Source: CAZOLI01 sp964580675 (lineage in GTDB: Bacteria > Planctomycetota > MHYJ01 > CAYXQY01). Taken from it: a stretch of DNA of 57,441 bases. The notes beneath the pieces were generated by a model, which saw only the letters and a program-made list of their open reading frames with translations, searched no databases and had not been told where the DNA came from. Shown here piece by piece: positions 32,526 to 41,600 of this stretch. Where the stretch lies: NCBI GenBank assembly GCA_964580675.1, contig CAZOLI010000020.1, positions 1 through 57,441 on the forward strand, read 5' to 3'. Positions within the stretch are counted from its first letter, which is position 1; each line of letters opens with the position of its first letter. The position numbers were made by a program, and so were the translations under genes.

Positions 32526-33515
32526 ATGGATATTTTTGTTTCCCGAAAAATTCCGGAATCCGGTCTGGAACTGCTTCGATCCGAAGGATACAACCTTGAC
32601 GTGTTTCCCGGGAACCGGCCCATTCAGCACGCCGAGCTTCTTGACGGAGTACGTGGGGCGGACGGTTTGCTCTGCCTGTTGACCGATGAAATCAGCCGGG
32701 ACGTTATTCGGGAAGGAACCGATTTAAAGGTGATTGCCAATTACGCGGTTGGGTACGATAACATCTGTGTGGATGCGGCGACCGAGCAGGGGATTCTCGT
32801 GACGAACACGCCCGGAGTGCTGACAAGGTCAACCGCCGAACTGACCTGGGCACTGATTTTCGCCACGACACGGCGGGTGGTAGAAGGGGATGACTTCCTT
32901 CGGGAGGGCAAATTTAATGGGTGGTCGCCCACCCTCCTTCGGGGTCTTGAGTTGCAGGGTCGCACACTTGGCATTCTTGGTGCGGGCCGCATCGGTCGGG
33001 AGGTGGGTCGCATCGGTGATGCCTTCGGCATGAATATTCTGTATCATTCCCGTACGCAAAAACAGAAATTTGAGGAAGAAGCTTCCGCGAAATTCGTGAA
33101 CCTTGAACCGCTTTTGGAGAAGAGTGACGTGTTGACTCTTCACGTTCCGCTCACGGACCGGACGGAGGGGCTTCTCGGGGAGGAGGAACTTCAAATGATG
33201 AAGGAGGGCGCATACCTGATCAACACGGCAAGGGGGGCCGTGGTCGATGAGACCGCACTGGTGTCACTGCTGAAGGAGGGGTATCTTGCGGGAGCCGGAT
33301 TGGACGTGTACGAGAACGAGCCCGAGGTTCATCCCGAATTGCCGGAACTGGACAATGTCGTACTGTTGCCGCACATCGGGAGTGCCACCCACCGGACGCG
33401 GGATAAAATGGCGGAAAAAGCAGCGAGAAACATGATTGCGGGGCTTACGGGAGAAGAACCGCCGGACCTTCTAAATCCGGAGGCGTTCCACAAACACGAG
33501 GGATCAGCAAAATAG
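32526..33515 (+). CDS. D-2-hydroxyacid dehydrogenase (glyoxylate/hydroxypyruvate reductase type)
   Basis: This NAD(P)H-dependent reductase of 2-oxoacids has 329 residues. The Rossmann nucleotide site is GAGRIG (152-157). The catalytic triad is Arg236 (NTARGAVVDE), a Glu near 265 (DVYENEPEVHP) and His283 (LLPHIGSAT). The GyaR/GhrB-like start ...IFVSRKIPESGLELL and NYAVGYDNICVDAATEQGILVTNTPGVLT favour glyoxylate or hydroxypyruvate as substrate. After GAGRIG the cofactor-selecting segment reads YHSRTQKQKF; its Arg suggests NADPH but this is not decisive. It is probably cotranscribed with the upstream lipoprotein gene; no functional link is evident. Confidence 0.92.
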   Translation: MDIFVSRKIPESGLELLRSEGYNLDVFPGNRPIQHAELLDGVRGADGLLCLLTDEISRDVIREGTDLKVIANYAVGYDNICVDAATEQGILVTNTPGVLTRSTAELTWALIFATTRRVVEGDDFLREGKFNGWSPTLLRGLELQGRTLGILGAGRIGREVGRIGDAFGMNILYHSRTQKQKFEEEASAKFVNLEPLLEKSDVLTLHVPLTDRTEGLLGEEELQMMKEGAYLINTARGAVVDETALVSLLKEGYLAGAGLDVYENEPEVHPELPELDNVVLLPHIGSATHRTRDKMAEKAARNMIAGLTGEEPPDLLNPEAFHKHEGSAK

Positions 33516-33561
33516 GTGGTGAGCCCCCTGCTTTTGGCCGGAACGACGTGCGCATTCCGAG

Positions 33562-34854
33562 TTAATTTTCGTTCGAACCCTCCGATGTTCCGTCCTGTTT
33601 TCCATTGTCTGGTTGCAGTTCCGGTTTTCCGGAACGGCTCCGGTCTCTGCCGTTTTTTCCGCCGTCGCGGGGAACGGATCGGGAGTGAGCAAGAGGTGGT
33701 TTGTCCCGGCCCATGAATTTTTCGGGATCCACGGACCGGATTTCCTGGTGACCGTTAAACGTTGTGACGAAGTAAATACGACCGTCCGGACCCCAAACGG
33801 GATGCCATTCCGCAGCGGGTGTGTCCGTGATCCGGTTCAGGTTCACACCGTTGCTTTGGATAACCCAGATGTCTCCCGAGCGTTCCGTTGAGGCCCGGTC
33901 GTCCGATTCCTCCGTTTTGACGGCGGTGAATGCTATGTACCGTCCGTCCGGGGACCAGGAGGGGTTTCGAATCTTATACCGTTCACTCTGATAGATGTTC
34001 CGGACGTTTCGGCCCTGAGGATCCGACAGCCAGAGGGAGGTACCATCTCGTCCGTTTGAGGTTTGACCTCTGACAAACGCAATCTTGTTTACGAATGGGT
34101 TGTTTGCGTTTTCCTTTTTTCCCGACGAAACCGAGGACCAGGCCGGCTCCATTCCCGGTCCGAGTATCGTGGGCTGGTCCGTTTTGAGGTTCCACGTATA
34201 AATATATGTGTTTCCATCATCCAGGGTTGAGGCAAATGCAAGGCGGTTTCCGTCGGGTGAAAACGTGGGATGAAGGTCGTTCGAGGTCTCCCGTGTTACC
34301 TGTCGAATGTGACCGCCGTTGCTGGCGTTCACGATGTAAATGTTCCAGGATCCCTCTCGATCCGAGGAGAAGGCGATTTTTGATCCGTCCGGAGAGAAGG
34401 CCGGGGTTCGTTCCTGCGATGGTCCGAAGGTTTTCTGTACGCTTCCTCGGCCGTCAATCGGTTTCAGGAAAAGTTTCGAGGGCCGGGAGGGATATTCCGC
34501 GATATATGCCATTTGAATGGCACTGGCATCGATGGCGGGCTGGTTTGGGCGCCGTTTGTTGAGGAAGGTATGGGTTCGCAGCGATGTGTAATTCTCCTTC
34601 TGTTGGAGAAGTCCCGGTTTGTCCGTGACCGGAAGGGGAACGTTGCCGTCGTGCTGATTGTTCATCGCCCCGCTTTCCTCCTGTCCCGGACTGTTATTTC
34701 GATTCTCTGCCGGTTCTGTCTGTTTTTGTGCGGTGTCCTCCGGCGGGGTCTGACAGGAAAGAAGCGTCAAAAGCAGTAGGGGTAATAAAAACAGGAAAAG
34801 CAAACCACTATTTCTGATCTTCTTTTCCACGCCCGGGGGGATAGAAGTGATCAT
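33562..34854 (-). CDS. TolB-like beta-propeller lipoprotein
   Basis: This 430-residue envelope lipoprotein has lipobox LLSC near residue 34 and a polar Gln/Asn/Glu linker. A propeller follows, made of PD40/WD40-like blades: TPAFSPDGSKIAFSSDREGSWNIYIVN, HPTFSPDGNRLAFASTLDDGNTYIY, NPSWSPDGRYIAFTAV and HPVWGPDGRIYFVTT. The last 60 residues are charged and disordered. The blades resemble TolB, but there is no TolB N-terminal domain and TolQRA and Pal are not adjacent, so it is not TolB itself. It may display proteins or bind cell-wall partners. It is convergent with the dehydrogenase gene. Confidence 0.82.
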   Translation of the reverse strand: MITSIPPGVEKKIRNSGLLFLFLLPLLLLTLLSCQTPPEDTAQKQTEPAENRNNSPGQEESGAMNNQHDGNVPLPVTDKPGLLQQKENYTSLRTHTFLNKRRPNQPAIDASAIQMAYIAEYPSRPSKLFLKPIDGRGSVQKTFGPSQERTPAFSPDGSKIAFSSDREGSWNIYIVNASNGGHIRQVTRETSNDLHPTFSPDGNRLAFASTLDDGNTYIYTWNLKTDQPTILGPGMEPAWSSVSSGKKENANNPFVNKIAFVRGQTSNGRDGTSLWLSDPQGRNVRNIYQSERYKIRNPSWSPDGRYIAFTAVKTEESDDRASTERSGDIWVIQSNGVNLNRITDTPAAEWHPVWGPDGRIYFVTTFNGHQEIRSVDPEKFMGRDKPPLAHSRSVPRDGGKNGRDRSRSGKPELQPDNGKQDGTSEGSNEN

Positions 34855-35008
34855 GATATGTTGGTAAATTTGAATTCGTTTACATTATCGGACGGGGAAT
34901 TGTTAAACTTAAGCGGTAAATGACTTCGACAATTTCTTGGAATGTTGTGGTTCCCCCGTTTGTTTTGTAAGAAGGGATACAGGTCTCATATCTTGGATAC
35001 CTCATGTC

Positions 35009-36418
35009 ATGAATAACCGGGAAGAATCCGAACACGAGAAACAGGTTTCCTCCGAATCCGGAGATGAATCCGGAAATCAGGGATGGCTCACGTACTCCCG
35101 GGTTGCCATACTGAGCACACTGGGGGTGGTTTTTGTCCTTTCGGCGATCCTGGTCGTTATGGTCGTTAGCACCGTTATCTCAAACACCGGATCGAACGAG
35201 AACAAAGAGGAAGTGAACGTCCTCGAGGACAGTGGTAACCGGTGCGTGGTCTGTCATCGTAGGACGACACCCGGCATCATTGAGCAATATGGACACAGCG
35301 ACAAGGCGGCGGCGGGGGTTTCCTGTCAGGATTGCCACGAAGTGAATCGCGATTATCCGGGGGCCGTCTCTCACCAGGGCACGTTTGTTCTTCCTTCACC
35401 GACCCCTGCCGTCTGTGCGGATTGTCATCAACAGGAGGTACGCGAATTTAACCAGAGCCGGCACGGCATTCCGGCATACGCCGCTATGTGGGGCACTGAA
35501 AATCTGGACAAACAGCATCAGGATCTATTTGACAACATACCGGAGGCGAAAAAACCGGTTAACAGCGCACGGAACGCCCTTTTTGAGCAGGAGGGGCGAA
35601 AAATAACGAAGTTTGCCTGCGAAAAATGTCATAACATTGGAAAACCACGAAAAGATGGGTCCGTTGGCACCTGCCAGAAGTGTCACCTGCGACATCGATT
35701 TGACCTGAAGCAGGCGCGCAAGCCGGAAACGTGCAATGCCTGTCACATCGGTCCGGATCATCCTCAGTTCGAAATATATGAAAATTCGCCTCACGGCATC
35801 TCCTACCACACGCAGGGAGAAAACTGGAACTGGGAGGCCGAACCGGGAACCCAGACGGTCAAGGATTTTTCAGCTCCAACATGCGCAACCTGTCACATGA
35901 GCGGTTTCGGCAAATCCGCAACGACACATGACGTTGGGGATCGTCTTTCATGGTTTCTGTTTCCGCCCATTTCCACCAAACGTCCCGGCTGGCAGGAAAA
36001 CAGAAGACGGATGAAGAACGTCTGCCTTACCTGTCACAACCAGAATTTCATAAACAAGTTTTACCGGGAGGCGGATGAATTAACCACGGAAGTAAACGAA
36101 TGGGTGAGAAAAGGCCAATCCTACATGGAACCGCTGCGGGAGAAGGATCTCCTTACGGAGAAGAAGTTCGATGAGCCCATTGAATACGAGTATTTTGAGC
36201 TCTGGCATCACTGGGGACGGACGACGAAATTCGGGGCCTGGATGCTGGGTCCGGACTATACACAGTGGCACGGAGCCTACGAGATGAAGCGTTCCCTGTC
36301 CGAGCTCCGGGAGATGCGGGACGAGATACTGAAAAAGCACGGTTATGAGCCTCCCGGGAAGGACGAGGAGGAAGGGAAGGATGACGAAAAGAACGGAGAC
36401 GATACCGACGGGAAGTAA
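35009..36418 (+). CDS. Membrane-anchored octaheme c-type cytochrome, hydroxylamine oxidoreductase-like
   Basis: This 469-residue protein is counted from the ATG at 35009. A single N-terminal helix (about 32-57) anchors it. Eight CxxCH heme sites follow at 78, 105, 135, 203, 221, 241, 291 and 338. Spacing and intervening segments (PHGISY, THDVGDRLSW, RPGWQENRRRMKNVCLTCH) match the octaheme HAO family. The C-terminal helical part has YTQWHGAYEMKRSLSELREM; I cannot tell whether a tyrosine cross-link to the active-site heme (P460) is possible. Family members oxidise hydroxylamine or hydrazine, or reduce nitrite. The direction here is undetermined. It is followed by a polytopic membrane protein after 33 bp. 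Confidence 0.87.
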   Translation: MNNREESEHEKQVSSESGDESGNQGWLTYSRVAILSTLGVVFVLSAILVVMVVSTVISNTGSNENKEEVNVLEDSGNRCVVCHRRTTPGIIEQYGHSDKAAAGVSCQDCHEVNRDYPGAVSHQGTFVLPSPTPAVCADCHQQEVREFNQSRHGIPAYAAMWGTENLDKQHQDLFDNIPEAKKPVNSARNALFEQEGRKITKFACEKCHNIGKPRKDGSVGTCQKCHLRHRFDLKQARKPETCNACHIGPDHPQFEIYENSPHGISYHTQGENWNWEAEPGTQTVKDFSAPTCATCHMSGFGKSATTHDVGDRLSWFLFPPISTKRPGWQENRRRMKNVCLTCHNQNFINKFYREADELTTEVNEWVRKGQSYMEPLREKDLLTEKKFDEPIEYEYFELWHHWGRTTKFGAWMLGPDYTQWHGAYEMKRSLSELREMRDEILKKHGYEPPGKDEEEGKDDEKNGDDTDGK

Positions 36419-36451
36419 CTGGACCCCATCCGAAAAGGGGTGTGATTTGCC

Positions 36452-37390
36452 ATGCGAGACAAGACCAATGTTGATTCCCCTCTGCAGCTAATTCATCCCG
36501 GGTTCGGGTATCTGGAAAAGGCAATGCCGTTTAACAGGGATCAGCTGGTGCTGCTGCTGGTGGCGGTAAACGAAATTTTCCTGGGACTCGATACGTACCT
36601 CTCACACCGCATCAGTGGAACGATTGTGGTCCGCGAGTGGATTCCTGTTTTTTTTGGACCGGTTGCCGGAACAGCTCTTCTGATTGCAGGGCTTGTTGCC
36701 GTTCGATACCGTCGCGTTGCCTCGACGGTTGCGTCTCTGTTTCTTTTGGCCAGTTTTATCGTGGGTTTGCTGGGCGCGTACTATCATTTTTCGTACGCCG
36801 TTCGACCGGCGGCTCCCGCCGGGTATCGGGTCACCCTCCCGGCCCTTATCTGGGCACCGCCGGTTCTGGGGCCCCTGTCGTTTTCTCTGGTCGGATGGCT
36901 TGGCATCTCCGCTGTGTTTCGGGAAGAGCCCGAGGGGAGCGGAACACTTGTGTTTCTCGATTCCTGGCACGTAACGCTTCCCTATCGAAAAAGCAGGGCG
37001 TATTATTTCATTGTGAGTCTCGGGGGCCTGATTGCGCTTATCAGCAGTGTGCTTGATCATGCAAGACATGGTTTTGATCATCCATGGATGTGGCTTACGA
37101 TGGCCGCGGGGTTATTTGCCTCCCTGTCGGCGTTTGGCCTCGGGTGCCTGGAACGTCCGAATCGGGGGGATTTTATCACGTACTTTTCGGGAATGGTGCT
37201 TCTGCTCCTACTTGGTCCGATCGGCCTGTATTATCACGCCATGGCGAATTTAACGGAGGGAGGGCATGTGGTGATCGAGCGCTTTATCCGAGGTGCTCCC
37301 CTGATGGCGCCGTTCCTGTTTTCGAACATCGGGCTGATGGGATTAATCGTGCTTTTTCCGGCGAGTACGGCGTCGGAGGATTCGAATTAA
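36452..37390 (+). CDS. Polytopic membrane protein next to the octaheme cytochrome
   Basis: This 312-residue protein has about eight membrane helices and no domain I recognise. Helices begin at LVLLLVAVNEIFLGLD, and later ones include FIVSLGGLIALISSVLDHARHGFDHPWMWL. Two extramembrane loops contain conserved-looking polar residues (YYHFSYAVRPAAPAGY and FLDSWHVTLPYRKSRAYY). Several His residues in or near helices could hold heme or bind quinone, but no known motif is present. The gene follows the cytochrome gene by 33 bp with a GGGGTG-like ribosome site, so a role as its membrane electron partner is a reasonable guess. Confidence 0.7.
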   Translation: MRDKTNVDSPLQLIHPGFGYLEKAMPFNRDQLVLLLVAVNEIFLGLDTYLSHRISGTIVVREWIPVFFGPVAGTALLIAGLVAVRYRRVASTVASLFLLASFIVGLLGAYYHFSYAVRPAAPAGYRVTLPALIWAPPVLGPLSFSLVGWLGISAVFREEPEGSGTLVFLDSWHVTLPYRKSRAYYFIVSLGGLIALISSVLDHARHGFDHPWMWLTMAAGLFASLSAFGLGCLERPNRGDFITYFSGMVLLLLLGPIGLYYHAMANLTEGGHVVIERFIRGAPLMAPFLFSNIGLMGLIVLFPASTASEDSN

Positions 37391-37415
37391 AATCACAAAA
37401 TCGTTGTCAATGGTA

Positions 37416-38477
37416 CTACTCTTTTTCGTTGATCGGTCCGATATAATTTCGGGCCACGACAATGTGGTCAAACCAGACGCGGGAGATGTGACCCTCCGGA
37501 GCCTTCGTGATGTAAACATAAGGCCAAATATATGTAATTTTTAATTCCTCTGATGTTCGCCAGCGGAATCCCTGAAACGGTTTGTTCCCCGGAACTTTCG
37601 TTCGACCATCCTCCCATTTATAACCCGGTCCCTTTTTCCCCGGATGGAATTTGTCCCAGACCCACGTTCCTTTTGGGAAGCCTTTTCCGAGGTGGCTCAC
37701 TTTTTTTCCGTTCACCCATGCGGCCAGTTCCCCGTTCGTATCCCCGGTATCGTTAAGTTTTACCATTACTTCAATGCAGGTCCACTTCCCTTTCTCGGCC
37801 GTTAACCTGTCGTCCTGTATAAACGAATTTCCCCAGGTTTTTCCATTTGGCGGACTTCCCCGCATCTCGTTCCAGTAGACGTAAAAGTCCCACCGCCAGT
37901 CTTTACCAAACGGTTCAAAGCTGACGTTGAACGATTCGTCTCCCGATGGCCGGTTTCCCGCATCCATCTGTGGCCATGGCTTCGGGGGATTGTCACCGCC
38001 GATTCCGGTTCCGAAGTGGTGCAGTGGTTGACAGTTTGATCCGAATCGGACATACATCCGCATGAATAACTTTTCGTATCCGTATTCTCCGTCGCTATTT
38101 TTTAACCGCCGGTACAGGTCCACGGTGGAGGTTTTGCCACCGATGTGTTTCATCAGGAGGGATCGAGAACCCGAGCTGCCATCGGGGGTCCGGCCGGTCA
38201 GTTTGAGTTGTCCTTTTTTGTGACCCCGGGCTGACTCCCACCGTTTCATGGTTTTTTCCATGTTCTTCTGTTCAAACTGTTCGCAAAATACCACGCGATC
38301 GTCCGATTGTATTCCTTTGTCCCCGTTGTATTTCGAAGCAATTCCGTTTGTTCCTTCCGGAAGTTCCGATTTTTCGTTCTGACCCTGGAGGGAAACGGTG
38401 CCCAGGAGAAAAAAAGAAAAGCATAGCACGGTCGGGACGAAGAAATTGGGGAATAAAATTCTGAAGTGCTTCCACAT
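37416..38477 (-). CDS. Secreted concanavalin-like (jelly-roll) protein
   Basis: This 353-residue secreted protein has signal peptide cleavage near SLQG-QNE. The rest is beta-rich and aromatic-rich: YGYEKLFMRMYVRFGSN, WRWDFYVYWNEMRGSPPNGKTWGN, WTCIEVMVKLNDTGDTNGELAAWVNGKKVSHLG and a final ISRVWFDHIVVARNYIGP. The pattern matches jelly-roll domains of the polysaccharide-lyase/laminarinase-like class often annotated as hypothetical in environmental genomes. Catalytic residues cannot be picked out. It may bind or cleave a polysaccharide. It follows the TpsA gene by about 150 bp on the same strand and converges with the membrane-protein gene. Confidence 0.6.
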   Translation of the reverse strand: MWKHFRILFPNFFVPTVLCFSFFLLGTVSLQGQNEKSELPEGTNGIASKYNGDKGIQSDDRVVFCEQFEQKNMEKTMKRWESARGHKKGQLKLTGRTPDGSSGSRSLLMKHIGGKTSTVDLYRRLKNSDGEYGYEKLFMRMYVRFGSNCQPLHHFGTGIGGDNPPKPWPQMDAGNRPSGDESFNVSFEPFGKDWRWDFYVYWNEMRGSPPNGKTWGNSFIQDDRLTAEKGKWTCIEVMVKLNDTGDTNGELAAWVNGKKVSHLGKGFPKGTWVWDKFHPGKKGPGYKWEDGRTKVPGNKPFQGFRWRTSEELKITYIWPYVYITKAPEGHISRVWFDHIVVARNYIGPINEKE

Positions 38478-38538
38478 GGCTTCTTCGAGGAGAACGGATC
38501 AAAACCTGATGCATCTTCGCGTGTTTTCTTCAATGCAG

Positions 38539-38561
38539 GAGGGGTTTGTCAGAAACCCCTC
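38539..38561. terminator. Hairpin after the TpsA gene
   Basis: GAGGGGTTT and AAACCCCTC form a perfect 9-bp stem with a 5-nt loop, about 65 nt beyond the tpsA stop. A second, weaker GC-rich hairpin lies at about 38588-38615. Neither has a clean T-run on the - strand, so these may be processing or rho-dependent ends. Confidence 0.45.
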
Positions 38562-38627
38562 AGGCAGAACACAGGCAGAAAGAGGCGCTCGGGGGATGGA
38601 TCACCCGGCGCTGAGGATAACGCGGAA

Positions 38628-41600
38628 TTAAAACGATCCGCTTGCGGTAAAGGAGTAGGATTCTCCTTTCAGGTCTTTCGTGTCTTTTCCGGTGTATTCC
38701 TCGAACTGTCCTTTGTCGCTGGATCCTTCCCCGAGGAACATCAGGCTGGATTTCATGACGTATTTTCCGGTTTTCCGGTTCAGGAACACGTCAATTGAAC
38801 CGAAGCCCCAGTCCTGTTTCTGACCGCCGGCCACGATCCGGAAGTGGAGGATGTTTTCATCCTTCCAGTCTTTTGCTTCTTTCTGAAGCTCGCCGAAGTA
38901 CTGTTTGATCTCTTTTTGTTCCTCCGGAATGCGTTTGCTACCGGCCAGGGAAACCGACTGTATGGGCGTTTTGTTCACGCCTTTTACCGGGTCCTTGCCG
39001 CCGAGTTTGTTGACGGTGCCGGCAACGGCCGGATGGGCGCTTCCCTGTTTGTCCTGCAGGTTATCCCGCATCTTTTCAACGATGGCGTCTCGAACCTGCT
39101 GTGCGGAGGCAGTGTCGGGATTCACGTCCGATTCCACGTCCATTACGTTGTACCGGTTCTTCTGCCAGTGTTGTTCGGGGGACTGGCTCTGTGCGGATTG
39201 CCGCACGTTTTCCAGTTCGTTTTCGAGTTTCTGCATTTTTTGCTGATCGGTCCATTGTGATGGATCAATTTTTTCCTGGACCTGGTTGAACTTCTGCTGG
39301 GCCTGGGCCAGTTTTTCCCGGGCTTCCTTCAGTTTTTCCTCGGTCTCTTTTGCCTTTTCCTCATTACCGCTTTTTTTCGCTTCCTCCAGCTGGGCCTGCC
39401 GGTCGGAGACTTCCTGGCTGGATTTGTAATAATCCTCCTGGGCCTCCAGGTATTCCTTCTTGTCCTCCGATACCTCTCCCTCTTCAAGGGTATCGAGCTC
39501 TTCCGCTTCCGTGTCTTCGAGGGCGGTCTGGGTCAGGTCGTCCGTGGTCCCTTCGTCGGCTTCCACGAGTGAATCTTCCACCTCTTCTTCCGAAATATCG
39601 TCACTGACCACGCCGTCCGATTCCACCAGTTCCGTTGTTTCCTCCTCCGTGGTGTCGTCCGTCGTGGAGTCTTCTTCCTCTTCCGTTGTTGATGTGGTCG
39701 AGTCGTCATCGTCGGAGTCGTCGGTGGTTGATGTTTCAACACCGGAGTCGTTGCTGGCCGAGTAGATGAGGCCGTTTCCGGAACCGTCGGGTTCGGTGGG
39801 ATAGGTTTTGGAGTATTCCTCGAAATCCGCCGAGAGCCCATCCAGGTCATTGTTGTTCGGATCGGTGGAGTACACCAGCCAGCGAGCACCGTTCGTCACG
39901 CTGATAGCCCCGGAGCCAGCAGTGTTAAAGAAGTCTCCTTCGGTGCCCAGGATGGCACGGTTACCGCTTCCGTCAACCGAAACGACGTCGTTCAGAAAGA
40001 AATCTCCCGTTGTCAGAAGGGTCAGCGAATTACTGCCAACGTCCACACTGGCATCCACGGTCATGTTGCCCCCTGTGCCAAATCGTAAATCCATTCCATT
40101 TGTTGCAATGGGAGCGGAGATGGTTCCGGCACCGGTATTTTCACCCCCAATTGACACCCGTCCGGCCGTAATATTGTTCAGTTCCGTGTCCGAGAGAGCC
40201 AGCGTGTCCGTCAGGGTATCCGACGTGGAGCCCAGGTCGACCTGGTCTGCGTCTCCGGAAAGATCCGGCCGGATGAACACCTCCTGATTCCCACTGGAGC
40301 CGGCCGTTAGGGGAGCACCGATGTTGATGTTGTCCGCTTCTAAGGAGGCGTTGTCGCCCGTTTGGATGGTGTCGGAGTTCGATATGAGCCCTTCGTCCCT
40401 CTGGACATGTGTGGCAAAAGTTCCTGCGAGACTTACGGGGGCCTGGAAGCGGACGTCGCCCTGGCTATCCACGAACATATCCAGGAGAGGTTTGTTTTGG
40501 CCGATGCCGGGGAAGTTGAGGTCCGATGTTCCATTTTGTCTAAGGCGAAGTGTATAGGGACCGCTGCCGTCTCCGTCAATGGGTCCCCCAAATGTATAGC
40601 TGTTTGCACTCATCTCCGCAAAGCCATTCAGGACAATGTCGTTGTTGTAGTTCTGGTCCCCCGTGGTTTGTACGGACGCGTTGCGAAATTCGGTGAAGCC
40701 GTTCGAGTTGGTTGTCAGGGATGCCAGCGGATTCGTGCCCCCCATGGGGCCTCCGAAAACAGTTTGACCGCCGGTGGCTGTGTTGAGGGTCAGGGCGTAG
40801 GGACCGTTGCCATCGCCTTCTGCACCGTCCGCAAACTGCAGCGCGGGACCTGCATCGATGGTTACGTCGGACGCTAGAATTACTTGATTTTTAAACTCAA
40901 TATTCCCACTTGCCGTTATGCCGGTCGTCTGAATATTCGTGATACCATCCGGGTTCAGGTGGAGGTTGTTAAGAGGATTTGTGCTACCAACATCTCCGAG
41001 AAATGTGGTCTCGCCGGAATTATACGTGTCCAGGGTCAGGTCCCATGGACCGCCTCCGCCTCCGTTTCCGTCGATCGTGTCACCAAACGTGATGGTTTTT
41101 GCGTCAATAGAGGCGTTCGTGAATAGCAACACACTGTTTCGAAACTGGACTTCCTCAGACGCTGAGATGACGCCGGTATCAACTTCGGTGACACCATCCG
41201 TGTTTGTGGTGAGGTTCCGGAGCTTGCTCGAATTTCCGACGGCACCCGCAAAGAGTGTGGTTCCCCCACCGCTCGTGATCAGGGTCAGGTCCCAGGGTCC
41301 CGAGCCGTTCCCGTCGACCGGACCGCCGAAGCCAATGCTTGCGGCGTCAATGGTGAGATGATCTCCGAGGATCACCTGATCCTGCAGACTCAGGTCGGTG
41401 CCCACATCGATGAAGTCCGTGTTGATTTCGGTAGTGCCGTCGGCGTTCGTGGTAAGGCTGTTGAGAGGATTCGAGTCTCCAACCTGTCCGAGGAAGGTTG
41501 TGGTTCCGCCGCCTTTTGAGTCGATGGTCAGGTCCCAGGGCCCCGAACCATTGCCGTTTATGCGGCTTCCGAACTCGACATGGCTCCCGGAAATCGTGGC

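Noticed and set aside
39460..39765. Ser/Val-rich + strand frame as a small gene
   Set aside because: It is the antisense reading of the Asp/Glu/Thr-rich low-complexity part of TpsA.
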